Positions 6,305 to 14,488 are shown, counted from the stretch's first letter. The stretch: DNA of 19,284 nucleotides from Flavobacteriales bacterium UBA3376 (GCA_002359055.1 DEQC01000015.1:1-19284); one strand, 5' to 3'. Program-made: numbers and translations. Notes: generated from the letters alone by a model not told the origin.

Positions 6305-7267
6305 TTAGAATTTTAAGTTTTTTTCAATGGATAGTACTTGTTTCAATGAAAATTTGTATTCTGATTTGATTCTATGGATCAACTCTTTAACACTTGGACA
6401 GTCTTCTATTTCTGCTACTCCATGACCCGCTGACCAGATATCTTTCCAAGCTTTTGCACCATCTCCTGCCAATTGTGAAAAATCTTCTTCCTTTTGTTCT
6501 GATATATCAATACCTGCTTTTTCTATACTTTTGTTTAGAAAGTTTGCATAAACTCCAGAAACTCCATCCGTATAGACAATATCATCTATGCCTGAATCTA
6601 TGATCATTTGTTTGTAAGCATCGGATGCTAAACATTCTTTAGTAGCGATGAACCTCGTTCCCATATAAGCGAAATCGGCTCCTGCGATTTGTGCAGCCAA
6701 AACTTCATTTCCATTATTGATACTACCTGCCATGATAATTTCTCCATCATAAAACTTTCTGATTTCACTCATCAAAGCAAATGGATGTGCAGTACCCGCA
6801 TGTCCACCAGCTCCAGTAGAAACACAGATGATTCCATCTACACCTGCTTCTGCTGCTTTCTCAGCATGTCTCTTTTTGATGATGTCATGAAATACCAATC
6901 CTCCATACGAATGTACAGCATCGACTATTTCTTTGACCGCACCTAAAGAGGTAATGATCAATGGAACTTTGTATTTCACACACAATTCCAAATCGGGCAA
7001 TAATCTCGGATTGGTTTTATTGACAATTAAATTGACTCCAAAAGGAGCAGGTTTCTTTCCGGTTTCTTTTTCGAATTTCTCTAATTCTGTAGTAATTTCA
7101 ATCAGCATTTTTTCAAAATCCTCATTGGTTCTACCGTTCAATGAAGGAAAAGTTCCTATCACTCCGTTTTTACAAGCCTCAATAACCAATTGAGTTCCTG
7201 ATACGATAAACATAGGAGAAACGATGATAGGAAGTTCAATATTTTCTTTTAGTTTTTCTATAGTCAT
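6305..7267 (-). CDS. Nitronate monooxygenase-family FMN protein (2-nitropropane dioxygenase-like)
   Basis: A 320-residue TIM-barrel flavoprotein of the NMO/NPD family. The start ELPIIVSPMFIVSG holds the flavin-contacting N-terminal loop. HDIIKKRHAEKAAEAGVDGII (127-147) leads to the GAGGHAGT motif (152-159), and AGSINNGNEVLAAQIAGADFAYMGTRF (180-206) forms the FMN phosphate site. Members oxidise alkyl nitronates, but many homologues, including FabK-like enoyl reductases, do other flavin reactions, so the substrate is uncertain. Its stop is followed by a single base and the tesB start, suggesting a shared role near acyl-CoA or fatty-acid metabolism; this is inference from neighbourhood only. ATG 7267 gives a normal N-terminus. 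A near-match to the -7 element (TACCTTTC, 7286-7293) could be its promoter. Confidence 0.88.
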   Translation of the reverse strand: MTIEKLKENIELPIIVSPMFIVSGTQLVIEACKNGVIGTFPSLNGRTNEDFEKMLIEITTELEKFEKETGKKPAPFGVNLIVNKTNPRLLPDLELCVKYKVPLIITSLGAVKEIVDAVHSYGGLVFHDIIKKRHAEKAAEAGVDGIICVSTGAGGHAGTAHPFALMSEIRKFYDGEIIMAGSINNGNEVLAAQIAGADFAYMGTRFIATKECLASDAYKQMIIDSGIDDIVYTDGVSGVYANFLNKSIEKAGIDISEQKEEDFSQLAGDGAKAWKDIWSAGHGVAEIEDCPSVKELIHRIKSEYKFSLKQVLSIEKNLKF

Positions 7268-7330
7268 AATTGTAAATATTGTTAAGAAAGGTAGTGAGGG
7301 GAGGAGATAAGTAAATTTGTCTTTGAATAT

Positions 7331-7364
7331 AAAAGCCTAAAGTGGTTTAGACTTTAGGCTTTTT
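7331..7364 (-). terminator. Intrinsic terminator of the eno-gltA unit
   Basis: On the + strand AAAAGCCTAAAGT (7331-7343) and ACTTTAGGCTTTT (7351-7363) form a perfect 13-bp stem with a 7-base loop. On the - strand it lies 17 bases after the gltA stop and is followed by a T-rich run, which fits Rho-independent termination. It separates gltA from the flavoprotein gene downstream. Confidence 0.9.
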
Positions 7365-7380
7365 ATAGTGAATCAAATGA

Positions 7381-8667
7381 TTATCTATTGTTTATATCTA
7401 CATAGTCTCTTTTCGCAGGACCTGTGTAAATTTGTCTTGGACGTCCAATCGGTTCATTGTTTTGTCTCATTTCCATCCATTGTGCGATCCAACCTGGTAA
7501 ACGACCCACAGCAAACATTACTGTAAACATTTCCGTTGGAATACCAAATGCGCGGTAAATAATACCTGAATAGAAATCTACGTTTGGATAAAGTTTTCTT
7601 TCGATGAAATAATCATCTTCAAGTGCTGCACGTTCTAATTCTTTAGCGATTTCCAATGACTCATCGTGAATTCCTAATTTATCCAATACTTGATCTGCTG
7701 CAGATTTAATGATTCTCGCCCTCGGGTCGAAATTTTTATAAACTCTGTGTCCGAATCCCATTAAACGGAAAGGATCGTTTCTGTCTTTGGCTTTGTTGAT
7801 CCATTTTTGAACATCTCCACCATCTTCTTTGATTTGGTCAAGCATTTCAACAACCGCTTGGTTAGCACCTCCGTGTAGAGGTCCCCAAAGTGCAGAAATA
7901 CCTGCTGAAATAGAAGCAAATAAACCTGTTTGTGCAGAACCAACCAATCTTACTGTAGAAGTAGAGCAGTTTTGCTCGTGATCTGCATGTAAAATAAATA
8001 ATTTATCCAAAGCATTGATGATTACAGGATCCATTTCAACTTCTTTATGGGGTTGGCTGAACATCAAATGATAAAAGTTTTCTACGTAATTAAATTTGTT
8101 ATCAGAATAGTTAAGCGGCATACCTTTCATCTTCTTAAATGTCCAGGATGCTAATACAGCAAATTTACCAATCAAAGTCACTGCTGCACGATACATATCC
8201 TCTTTCGAATTTACATTGACTGATTTAGGATTGAAAGCAGTTAATGCACTTGTCAAGGTCGATAAAACACCCATCGGATGTGCACTACTTGGAAATGCTG
8301 CTAAGATTTTAGAAACGTCTTCATTGACATAATCATATTCTCTAATGTCTTTGCTAAATTGTTCCAATTCTGAAGCAGTAGGTAATTCTCCTTGCAATAA
8401 CAAGTACATCACCTCCACAAAATTAGATTTCTGAGCCAATTGTTCAATCGGATAACCTCTGTACATCAAAACACCTTCTTCACCATCTAAGTAAGTAATA
8501 TTACTCATACAAGATCCTGTGTTTTTAAATCCAGGGTCAAGAGTTATAATTCCATTAGTGTCTGCTCTAAACTTCGAGAAATCAACATATTTCTCATCCA
8601 TTGTTCCTTTTCCTACCGTGAACTCAAGTTCTGAGTTATTATAAATAAATTTTGCTTTATCTGACAT
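7381..8667 (-). CDS. gltA: Citrate synthase
   Basis: Condenses acetyl-CoA and oxaloacetate to citrate, the entry step of the TCA cycle. The 428-residue product is the usual length for type II bacterial citrate synthase. Counting from ATG 8667, the catalytic residues are His265 in LWGPLHGGANQAV, His307 in MGFGHRVYKNFDPRA, and Asp364 in LYPNVDFYSG. The HADHEQNCSTSTVR block and the C-terminal GRLPGWIAQW and IGRPRQIYTGP are also present. A longer frame opens at TTG 8733, but it adds 22 nonconserved residues, whereas MSDKAKFIYNN is the usual N-terminus. It lies 77 bases downstream of eno with no clear terminator or matching -7 element between them, so an eno-gltA operon is likely, ending at the hairpin 7331-7364. 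Confidence 0.97.
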   Translation of the reverse strand: MSDKAKFIYNNSELEFTVGKGTMDEKYVDFSKFRADTNGIITLDPGFKNTGSCMSNITYLDGEEGVLMYRGYPIEQLAQKSNFVEVMYLLLQGELPTASELEQFSKDIREYDYVNEDVSKILAAFPSSAHPMGVLSTLTSALTAFNPKSVNVNSKEDMYRAAVTLIGKFAVLASWTFKKMKGMPLNYSDNKFNYVENFYHLMFSQPHKEVEMDPVIINALDKLFILHADHEQNCSTSTVRLVGSAQTGLFASISAGISALWGPLHGGANQAVVEMLDQIKEDGGDVQKWINKAKDRNDPFRLMGFGHRVYKNFDPRARIIKSAADQVLDKLGIHDESLEIAKELERAALEDDYFIERKLYPNVDFYSGIIYRAFGIPTEMFTVMFAVGRLPGWIAQWMEMRQNNEPIGRPRQIYTGPAKRDYVDINNR

Positions 8668-8744
8668 TTTTTTTAAAATAGTTTCTAGCAATATACGATA
8701 ATCTAAACTTTTTTGCGCTATGATTTTTGTCAATTTTCAATCAA

Positions 8745-10037
8745 TTATCGATTGATTTTGAAAGCTGAAAGTCCAGGATAAACAGCAGTTTCACCGAGTA
8801 ATTCTTCAATTCTCAACAACTGATTATATTTGGCCATCCTATCCGAACGCGAAGCTGATCCTGTTTTGATTTGACCTGCATTTAAAGCCACAGCCAAATC
8901 TGCTATTGTATTGTCTTCAGTCTCTCCAGATCGATGTGAAATTACTGCTGTGTAATTAGCGTTTTTGGCCATCTCTACAGCATCAATTGCTTCGGTCAGT
9001 GTACCGATTTGATTCACTTTAACCAAAATCGAATTGGAAGTGTTTTCTTCGATTGCGCGTTTCAACATTTTAACGTTGGTAACCAATAAATCATCGCCCA
9101 CCAATTGAACTCTATCGCCAATCGCATCAGTCAACATTTTCCATCCTTCCCAATCGTTTTCGTCCATTCCATCTTCAATAGAGATGATTGGATATTTCTC
9201 GATCAATTGTTTCAAATATTCTACTTGCTCTTCTCGACTTCTCACCGCTCCATTTTCTCCTTCAAAAATCGAGTAGTCATAGTGATTGTCTTTGAAGAAT
9301 TCAGCCGATGCACAATCGAGTGCGAGCATGATATCTTCACCTGCTTTGTAACCTGCTTTTTCGATGGCTTCGATGATGGTGTCTAAAGCGTGTTCAGTCC
9401 CATTGAAATTCGGAGCAAATCCACCTTCATCACCTACAGCGGTCGATAATCCCTTTTCTTGTAAGATGTTTTTTAAGTGGTGGAAAATCTCTGTTCCTTT
9501 TTGAAGCGCATGTGAAAATGAATCTGCTTTGACAGGCATAATCATAAACTCTTGAAATGCTATCGGTGCATCAGAATGCGATCCACCATTGACGATGTTC
9601 ATCATTGGAACAGGAAGTATTTTGGCGTTGGTTCCCCCGATGTATCTAAACAAAGGCAAGCCTAACTCATTAGCAGCAGCATGTGCAACTGCAAGTGAAA
9701 CTCCTAAAATAGCGTTTGCACCCAAGTTAGATTTGTTTTCAGTTCCATCCAGTTGAATCATGGTCTGATCGATCAAAGCTTGTTCAAATACATTGTATCC
9801 AACCAATTCTGGAGCAATTTTTTCATTCACATTTATGACTGCTTGAGTCACTCCCTTGCCTAAATATTCAGCACCATTGTCTCTAATTTCAACGGCTTCA
9901 TGTTCACCAGTTGAAGCACCAGAAGGTACGGCAGCTCTTCCCATATAACCGGATTCTGTGATGACGTCAACTTCTATGGTTGGGTTTCCTCTTGAGTCTA
10001 AAATTTGTCTTGCGTGAATTTGTACTATAATGCTCAT
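8745..10037 (-). CDS. eno: Enolase
   Basis: Interconverts 2-phosphoglycerate and phosphoenolpyruvate in glycolysis. The 430-residue product is normal length and complete: RQILDSRGNPTIEVDV, AAVPSGASTGEHEAVE, and GDEGGFAPN with Glu204 (equivalent of the E. coli proton donor Glu208). Mg ligands are Asp241 in LALDCASAEFF, Glu288 in SIEDGMDENDW and Asp315 in LVGDDLLVTN. The catalytic base is Lys340 in ILVKVNQIGTL. ISHRSGETEDNTIADLAV and GSASRSDRMAKYNQLLRIEE close the barrel. ATG 10037 is the only sensible start and follows a good TACATTTG promoter by about 20 bases. Downstream is gltA. In many Flavobacteriaceae eno and gltA follow rplQ and carA on the same strand; here the pair is on the opposite strand and carA is absent. 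Confidence 0.98.
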   Translation of the reverse strand: MSIIVQIHARQILDSRGNPTIEVDVITESGYMGRAAVPSGASTGEHEAVEIRDNGAEYLGKGVTQAVINVNEKIAPELVGYNVFEQALIDQTMIQLDGTENKSNLGANAILGVSLAVAHAAANELGLPLFRYIGGTNAKILPVPMMNIVNGGSHSDAPIAFQEFMIMPVKADSFSHALQKGTEIFHHLKNILQEKGLSTAVGDEGGFAPNFNGTEHALDTIIEAIEKAGYKAGEDIMLALDCASAEFFKDNHYDYSIFEGENGAVRSREEQVEYLKQLIEKYPIISIEDGMDENDWEGWKMLTDAIGDRVQLVGDDLLVTNVKMLKRAIEENTSNSILVKVNQIGTLTEAIDAVEMAKNANYTAVISHRSGETEDNTIADLAVALNAGQIKTGSASRSDRMAKYNQLLRIEELLGETAVYPGLSAFKINR

Positions 10038-10057
10038 ATGTGTGATTTTAAAGAGTT

Positions 10058-10088
10058 CAAATGTACGGAATTTGCTAAGTTCTTAAAA
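10058..10088 (-). promoter_or_regulatory. Predicted eno promoter
   Basis: On the - strand TACATTTG (10065 to 10058) is a full match to the -7 consensus TAnnTTTG. TTTT at the -33 position (10088 to 10085) lies 19 bases upstream, a three-of-four match to TTTG at the consensus spacing. The predicted leader before the eno ATG is about 14 bases. Confidence 0.65.
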
Positions 10089-10135
10089 ATGATACTTATC
10101 AAATTAAATTGAGTTTTTTTAATACGATTTATAAG

Positions 10136-10151
10136 TTAGTTTGCGAACTAA
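10136..10151. repeat. Operator-like dyad at the hisE-like promoter
   Basis: TTAGTT (10136-10141) and AACTAA (10146-10151) form a perfect 6-bp inverted repeat around TGCG. It overlaps the -33 TTTG of the predicted promoter, where a repressor or activator could bind. No regulator gene is adjacent. This could be chance in AT-rich DNA. Confidence 0.3.
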
Positions 10152-10170
10152 TTTAATATTTTTACGTTTC
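10140..10170 (+). promoter_or_regulatory. Predicted promoter of the HisE-like gene
   Basis: TTTG (10140-10143), 19 bases, then TACGTTTC (10163-10170). This is the exact -33 sequence and spacing of the Bacteroidota consensus, with one mismatch at the last base of the -7 element. The start point would be about 10 bases before the ATG at 10188, a very short leader. Confidence 0.6.
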
Positions 10171-10187
10171 TAATTATTCAACATACT

Positions 10188-10520
10188 ATGAAAAAAATGA
10201 ATGTAGAAAAGCCTTATCCTTTTTTGAAAAAATTAGAAGAAAAAATCGAACAAGGCAAACGTCCGGATTCTCCTGACAATAAAATCAGACATTACTTTCA
10301 AAAAGGGACTTCCCAAATTGCAAAAAAAATGGGAGAGGAGTCTGTGGAGTTGGTAATTGCTTCAGAACAAGCAAGTGATGAAAACTTTTTGGAAGAGGCT
10401 GCAGATGTGTTTTTCTACTATTTAATGGCCATACATGCCAGAGGATTTAAATTGAGAGATGTTCTGAAAATCCTTAAAAAAAGAAATAAGAAAAAATCAA
10501 AAGCCAAAAAGAAAAAGTAA
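10188..10520 (+). CDS. hisE: Phosphoribosyl-ATP pyrophosphohydrolase-like protein (HisE type)
   Basis: A 110-residue all-alpha NTP pyrophosphohydrolase of the MazG/HisE superfamily. The metal-binding pattern is present: QIAKKMGEESVELVIASE (43-60, with Glu50, Glu51 and Glu54) and FLEEAADVFFYYLMAIHARG (67-86, with Glu69, Glu70 and Asp73). HisE cleaves phosphoribosyl-ATP to phosphoribosyl-AMP and diphosphate, the second step of histidine synthesis. Two points are odd. It stands alone, with no other his gene in the window, whereas Flavobacteriia more often carry a fused hisIE. It also ends in a very basic Lys-rich tail (from residue 95). The tail could bind nucleic acid, or the gene may be a housecleaning relative rather than a true HisE. 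ATG 10188 is used; ATG 10197 (residue 4) is possible. It is convergent with the PAP2 gene, with a 5-base gap and no visible terminator. Confidence 0.82.
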   Translation: MKKMNVEKPYPFLKKLEEKIEQGKRPDSPDNKIRHYFQKGTSQIAKKMGEESVELVIASEQASDENFLEEAADVFFYYLMAIHARGFKLRDVLKILKKRNKKKSKAKKKK

Positions 10521-10525
10521 ACTTT

Positions 10526-11107
10526 CTATTTAATTCTAAAGAACTCAGCCTTGCGTGAAGTGATGAATTCATAACTCAAATACATAACTACCGCAATGAT
10601 GGTTCCTAATATAATTCCACATAAAATGTCTAAAGGGAAATGAACACCTAAATAAATTCTACTATAGGATATAAGTGAAGCCCATATCAATAAAGCGCCG
10701 AACATCCATCGGTATTGTTTTCTAAGTATAAGCCCAAGATAAATCGCTACGCCAAAGTGGTTAGATGCGTGTGCAGAAGTAAATCCAAATCTACCTCTTC
10801 CTTCGCAACCGACCCTTCTCATGATTCCCTCAAATTCACTGTCGTGACAAGGTCTTAAACGTTCAAAATTATCCTTGAATAAATTGGTGATTTGATCGGT
10901 TAAAAGAATCATGAACAAACAAAGCCCTAAAATCAAACAAGTTCTTCTGAGACCGAATTTTTTGTAAATAACAACCAATAATGCAATGTACATTGGGATC
11001 CAATAGGTCCTTTCCGATAAAAAAGTCCAAAATCCATCCCAAGTTGGGGTCCCAAGATTGTTGAGGTAAATAAATAGTTCTCTGTCTAATTTAATAAGTT
11101 CTTCCAA
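10526..11107 (-). CDS. PAP2-family membrane phosphatase
   Basis: A membrane phosphatase of 193 residues with about five to six hydrophobic helices. All three PAP2 motifs are visible: KDNFERLRP (78-86), SAHASNH (111-117, with Ser111 and His113), and SRIYLGVHFPLD (149-160, with Arg150, nucleophile His156 and Asp160). Family members dephosphorylate lipid phosphates such as phosphatidic acid, undecaprenyl diphosphate or lipid A; which one cannot be told here. There is no ATG before residue 39, which lies inside a membrane helix. The conserved N-terminus LIKLDRELFIYLNNLGTPTWDGFW requires the TTG at 11107, or ATT two codons earlier. This TTG follows the tatA stop codon by one base, so it is most likely translated by coupling to tatA. 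Its 3' end faces the HisE-like gene. Confidence 0.9.
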   Translation of the reverse strand: MEELIKLDRELFIYLNNLGTPTWDGFWTFLSERTYWIPMYIALLVVIYKKFGLRRTCLILGLCLFMILLTDQITNLFKDNFERLRPCHDSEFEGIMRRVGCEGRGRFGFTSAHASNHFGVAIYLGLILRKQYRWMFGALLIWASLISYSRIYLGVHFPLDILCGIILGTIIAVVMYLSYEFITSRKAEFFRIK

Positions 11108-11108
11108 T

Positions 11109-11450
11109 TTAATTTCTTTTTACAGGGCCAACTATATCATCAAGATTCTCTTTGATTTCTTGACTTGGATCTGGAATCGAATCCAAAGATTCTTCGACTG
11201 TATCTTTGATATCCTTGATCGGATTTATATCATCTATAGGTTTTGTCAACTCTTCCTTAACCTCTTCAACTGGATTCATAAGTTCATGTTTGATATCGTC
11301 AGTCGCTTTTTTCATGGCCCGAATTCCTTCTCCTAAACCTCTTGCAATCTCAGGTATTCTTTTGGGACCAAAAACAACTACAGCTAACAATAGAATTACA
11401 AATACTTCTTGAAAACTTATAAATGCTGGTAATAAAACAAGTAAGTCCAT
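11109..11450 (-). CDS. tatA: Twin-arginine translocase subunit TatA/TatE family
   Basis: TatA oligomers form the pore that lets folded twin-arginine proteins cross the inner membrane after TatBC recognition. The 113-residue product starts MDLLVLLPAFISFQEVFVILLLAVVVFGPKRIPEIAR. This is a short N-terminal transmembrane helix ending in the FGPKRIP hinge, followed by an amphipathic helix (GLGEGIRAMKKATDDIKHEL). The long acidic tail (about residues 55-113) has repeated proline-bounded segments, probably disordered. The frame extends to 11483, but ATG 11450 gives the expected N-terminus and lies just 4 bases after a perfect -7 element, so the mRNA is probably leaderless. The PAP2 gene follows after one base. 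No tatC is in the window. Confidence 0.92.
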   Translation of the reverse strand: MDLLVLLPAFISFQEVFVILLLAVVVFGPKRIPEIARGLGEGIRAMKKATDDIKHELMNPVEEVKEELTKPIDDINPIKDIKDTVEESLDSIPDPSQEIKENLDDIVGPVKRN

Positions 11451-11454
11451 GTCG

Positions 11455-11483
11455 CAAATATAAATAATATGATTTTGATTCAA
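11455..11483 (-). promoter_or_regulatory. Predicted tatA promoter, leaderless start
   Basis: On the - strand TTG (11483 to 11481), 18 bases, then TATATTTG (11462 to 11455). Only CGAC separates the -7 element from the tatA ATG. With the usual spacing to the transcription start, the mRNA would begin at or next to the A of the ATG. Confidence 0.65.
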
Positions 11484-11502
11484 TTATAATTTTTGAAAAA
11501 TA

Positions 11503-11532
11503 AAAAGCTTCGAGCGATCACTCGAAGCTTTT
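11503..11532 (-). terminator. Intrinsic terminator after secDF
   Basis: On the + strand AAAAGCTTCGAG (11503-11514) and CTCGAAGCTTTT (11521-11532) form a perfect 12-bp stem with a 6-base loop. On the - strand it follows the secDF stop by 25 bases and runs into TTTTTATTTTT. It isolates secDF from tatA. Confidence 0.9.
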
Positions 11533-11557
11533 AGTATAATGAACTATAAAATTAGGA

Positions 11558-14455
11558 TTATTCTACTTTTTTACTTTCAGATTTTTTCGTCAAATCGTAC
11601 ATGATCTGAGAAGCGATGAAAATAGAGGAGTAAGTACCAACTACTACACCTATCATCATAGTAAACATAAATCCTTTGATGGTTTCACCACCGAAAATAA
11701 AGATGATAAGTACTACCAATAACATACTCAATGAAGTATTCATCGTACGTGGTAGAGTACTATTGGTCGCTTTGTTAATCAAATCGCTGAAATTCATTCG
11801 AGGATACAATCCAAGATATTCACGGATACGGTCAAAGATAATTACCGAGTCGTTGATTGAATAACCAATGGCTGTAAGAATTGCTGCAATAAACGCTTGG
11901 TCAATCTCTAAGTTGAATGGTAATATACCATGTAACGCAGCAAATAAACCGAAAATAATAATAACGTCATGGACAGCAGCTACTACTAATCCTACACCGA
12001 ACTGCCATTTGAAACGAACTAAAATATAGAATCCAACAACCAATAAAGCCAATACAATTGCTATGATAGAAGCTCTTGTGGTGTCACTTGCGATGGTTGG
12101 ACCTACTTTAACTACAGATAAAAGTCCGATTTCAGTTGCATCATCGCTAAATTCATCGAAACTCACTTCATTGGCATAGAAAGATTTCACTCCATCATAT
12201 ACCATCTGTATAATTTGCTCATCAACATCTGTACTTTCAACATTAGCAAAAACTTTAGTTGTGATTTTTACTTGATTTGAAGGACCGAATATTTTTACAG
12301 TTGGTGAAGCTGAACTTCCATCTTCATCGATCAAAGTGCTTTCTAAAGCTTGTCTTACTTCGCCCGCAGTGATTGGTTGATCAAAACGAACAGTGTAAGT
12401 TCTACCTCCCTGGAAATCAACACCTAAGTCAAATCCTCTTACGAATATAGTTACAATAGCAAGGATTGAAACTACAGTTGAAATGGTATAGAAGGTTTTT
12501 CTCTTTGACATGAAATCAAAGTTGATTCCTTGGAACCAATTTTTAGTAATCGATGTAAAAAATTGTACGTCTTTCTTTTTCTCAAATCTACTTTCAGTGA
12601 AGAATTTAGTTAAGAAAATTGCTGTAAACATCGAAACGGATAATCCGATCAATAATGTAATGGCGAATCCTTGAACTGGTCCTTTACCAATGAACAATAG
12701 AATTACAGCCGTTAACATAGAGGTAACGTTGGTATCCACAATTGCGGATATCGCACCTTTCCATGTATAAGCTATACGTACAGCTTCTTTTACAGATTTT
12801 CCTTGGAATATTTCATCCTTAACTCTCTCGTTGATTAGGATATTAGCGTCAATCGCCATACCCAAGGTCAAGATAATACCCGCTATTCCAGGCAATGATA
12901 GAGTGGCGTCAAATAAACCTACCAATAAACCTAATAAAAACAATATGTTGGCTGTCAAAGCAATGTCTGCATAAAATCCAGCTCGACTGTAGTAGAAAAT
13001 CATCCATACTAAAATCAAACCGAATACTACCATAAATGATATCAATGAACTGTCAATTGCTTCTTGACCCAACGATGGACCAACTTCTTCTAATTGAACA
13101 ATTTTTGAGGATGCTGGTAAACTACCCGCTTGTAATATATTAGCTAAATCTTGTGCTTCACTCAACGTAAAGTTTCCAGAGATTTGAGAATTACCACCAG
13201 ATATTTTTTCGTTAATATTCGGTGCTGAGAATACTAAATTGTCAAGAACTATAGCAATAGAATTTCCTACGTTTTCTTCAGTGATTTTAGCCCATTTTTG
13301 TGCACCTTCTGCGTTCATTCGCATGCTTACAACAGGCTCGTTTGTGATTGAGCTCATGTTTCTTTCACCTGTTGCTCTGTCGATAACATCACCAGGCAAT
13401 AAAGGTTCTCCGTTTTGAGTTCCACTCAAAGCATACAATGAAATATATCTACCATCGACTTCAGGATTTCTAATTTCAACTGGTTTGTTCGCCCAATAAT
13501 AATTGAAATTACGAATTCCACCTGGTAAACTCGCTCTGAATTCTTTTGAATTTAAAACTTGATTAAATATTGCTGTATCCTTCAACATTACAGAGAATAA
13601 AGAATTCCCTTCAAATGGTTGCTGGATAAACTCATTTAAACTTTCGTGTTCTGTATCTATACCTAAATTCTTAGGATTAACAGTCGTAAAGTAATTGATG
13701 ACTTGAGGATTGTTCGCTTCAACTTTCCAGAACTCTAAGTTAGCTGTACTTTGTAGAAGGTTTTTGATTCTCTCCCTGTTTCTCTCACCAGGCATTTCAA
13801 CCAAAATACGGCCGTCAGCACTTCCACCCAAACGTTGGATGATAGGCTCCACAACTCCAAATCGGTTGATACGAGAAGAAATAACTTGAAAAGCAGTTCC
13901 AATCTTTGCGTCAATATCTTCTTTGATTAATCGCTTTACTTCATTGTCACTCGAATTGAAGTCAATGAAAGCAGCATTTTGACGGTTTCCGAAAATATCT
14001 GGCGATGAATAATTTAGATTAGTTTGACCTTTTTCTTGGCGTATCCTTTCAAATTCCTCAAAGAAAATATCAACATAGGCACGGTTACCTTGTGACCTTT
14101 GAGTGATGTCTGCAGCATCTAATGCTTCGACAAAAATTGGATTTTTACTATGATCTGCTAAATTTTCAAGTAAATCGCGAACTTGAACTTCCAGAATAAC
14201 ACTGATTCCGCCCTTTAAATCCAGTCCTAATTTGATTTCCTTGTTTTTAGCATCTCGATAGTTGTACTTCATTCCAAGAATGTTTAACGTATCATTTGCT
14301 AAACTATCCAATACCAACTGTTCATCTTGTTCATTCTGAGCCAACATTCTTGCTTCAGATTCAACTTTGTTGGTGTACCAAGTATAACTTAATTGTCTCA
14401 CGGAAAGTATCCCCAAGATAATCGCTATACCTGCTATAAGCCATTTTCCTCTCAT
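11558..14455 (-). CDS. secDF: Protein translocase subunit SecDF (fused SecD-SecF)
   Basis: SecDF uses the proton-motive force to pull proteins out of the SecYEG channel on the periplasmic side. The 965-residue product is a natural fusion, as is usual in Bacteroidota. The SecD part (about 1-625) has helix 1 at 5-25, LGLDLKGG (76-83), GRILVEMPGERNRERIKNLL (215-234), a large periplasmic domain, then five helices with LGMAIDANILINER (531-544). The SecF part (about 640-960) has LGVDFQGGRTYTVRF (677-691) and IGYSINDSVIIFDRIRE (863-879). Asp536 and Asp869 lie in the DxN and NDS helix motifs expected for proton transfer. ATG 14455 starts the first hydrophobic helix. It has its own promoter and terminator, so it is a single-gene unit. 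Confidence 0.98.
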   Translation of the reverse strand: MRGKWLIAGIAIILGILSVRQLSYTWYTNKVESEARMLAQNEQDEQLVLDSLANDTLNILGMKYNYRDAKNKEIKLGLDLKGGISVILEVQVRDLLENLADHSKNPIFVEALDAADITQRSQGNRAYVDIFFEEFERIRQEKGQTNLNYSSPDIFGNRQNAAFIDFNSSDNEVKRLIKEDIDAKIGTAFQVISSRINRFGVVEPIIQRLGGSADGRILVEMPGERNRERIKNLLQSTANLEFWKVEANNPQVINYFTTVNPKNLGIDTEHESLNEFIQQPFEGNSLFSVMLKDTAIFNQVLNSKEFRASLPGGIRNFNYYWANKPVEIRNPEVDGRYISLYALSGTQNGEPLLPGDVIDRATGERNMSSITNEPVVSMRMNAEGAQKWAKITEENVGNSIAIVLDNLVFSAPNINEKISGGNSQISGNFTLSEAQDLANILQAGSLPASSKIVQLEEVGPSLGQEAIDSSLISFMVVFGLILVWMIFYYSRAGFYADIALTANILFLLGLLVGLFDATLSLPGIAGIILTLGMAIDANILINERVKDEIFQGKSVKEAVRIAYTWKGAISAIVDTNVTSMLTAVILLFIGKGPVQGFAITLLIGLSVSMFTAIFLTKFFTESRFEKKKDVQFFTSITKNWFQGINFDFMSKRKTFYTISTVVSILAIVTIFVRGFDLGVDFQGGRTYTVRFDQPITAGEVRQALESTLIDEDGSSASPTVKIFGPSNQVKITTKVFANVESTDVDEQIIQMVYDGVKSFYANEVSFDEFSDDATEIGLLSVVKVGPTIASDTTRASIIAIVLALLVVGFYILVRFKWQFGVGLVVAAVHDVIIIFGLFAALHGILPFNLEIDQAFIAAILTAIGYSINDSVIIFDRIREYLGLYPRMNFSDLINKATNSTLPRTMNTSLSMLLVVLIIFIFGGETIKGFMFTMMIGVVVGTYSSIFIASQIMYDLTKKSESKKVE

Positions 14456-14488
14456 AATTGGTGTCTTAAATAAGATTTTTTAAACGGG

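Noticed and set aside
7295..7310. AGGGGAGGAG purine run on the + strand
   Set aside because: No + strand gene follows; it lies in the leader of the minus-strand flavoprotein gene and is probably chance.
8668..8733. Longer gltA from TTG 8733
   Set aside because: The added 22 residues do not look like citrate synthase; MSDKAKF at ATG 8667 does.
8739..8757. 7-bp inverted repeat AATCAAT/ATTGATT at the end of eno as a terminator
   Set aside because: The stem is AT-only, covers the stop codon and has no T-run; eno-gltA is more likely one transcript.
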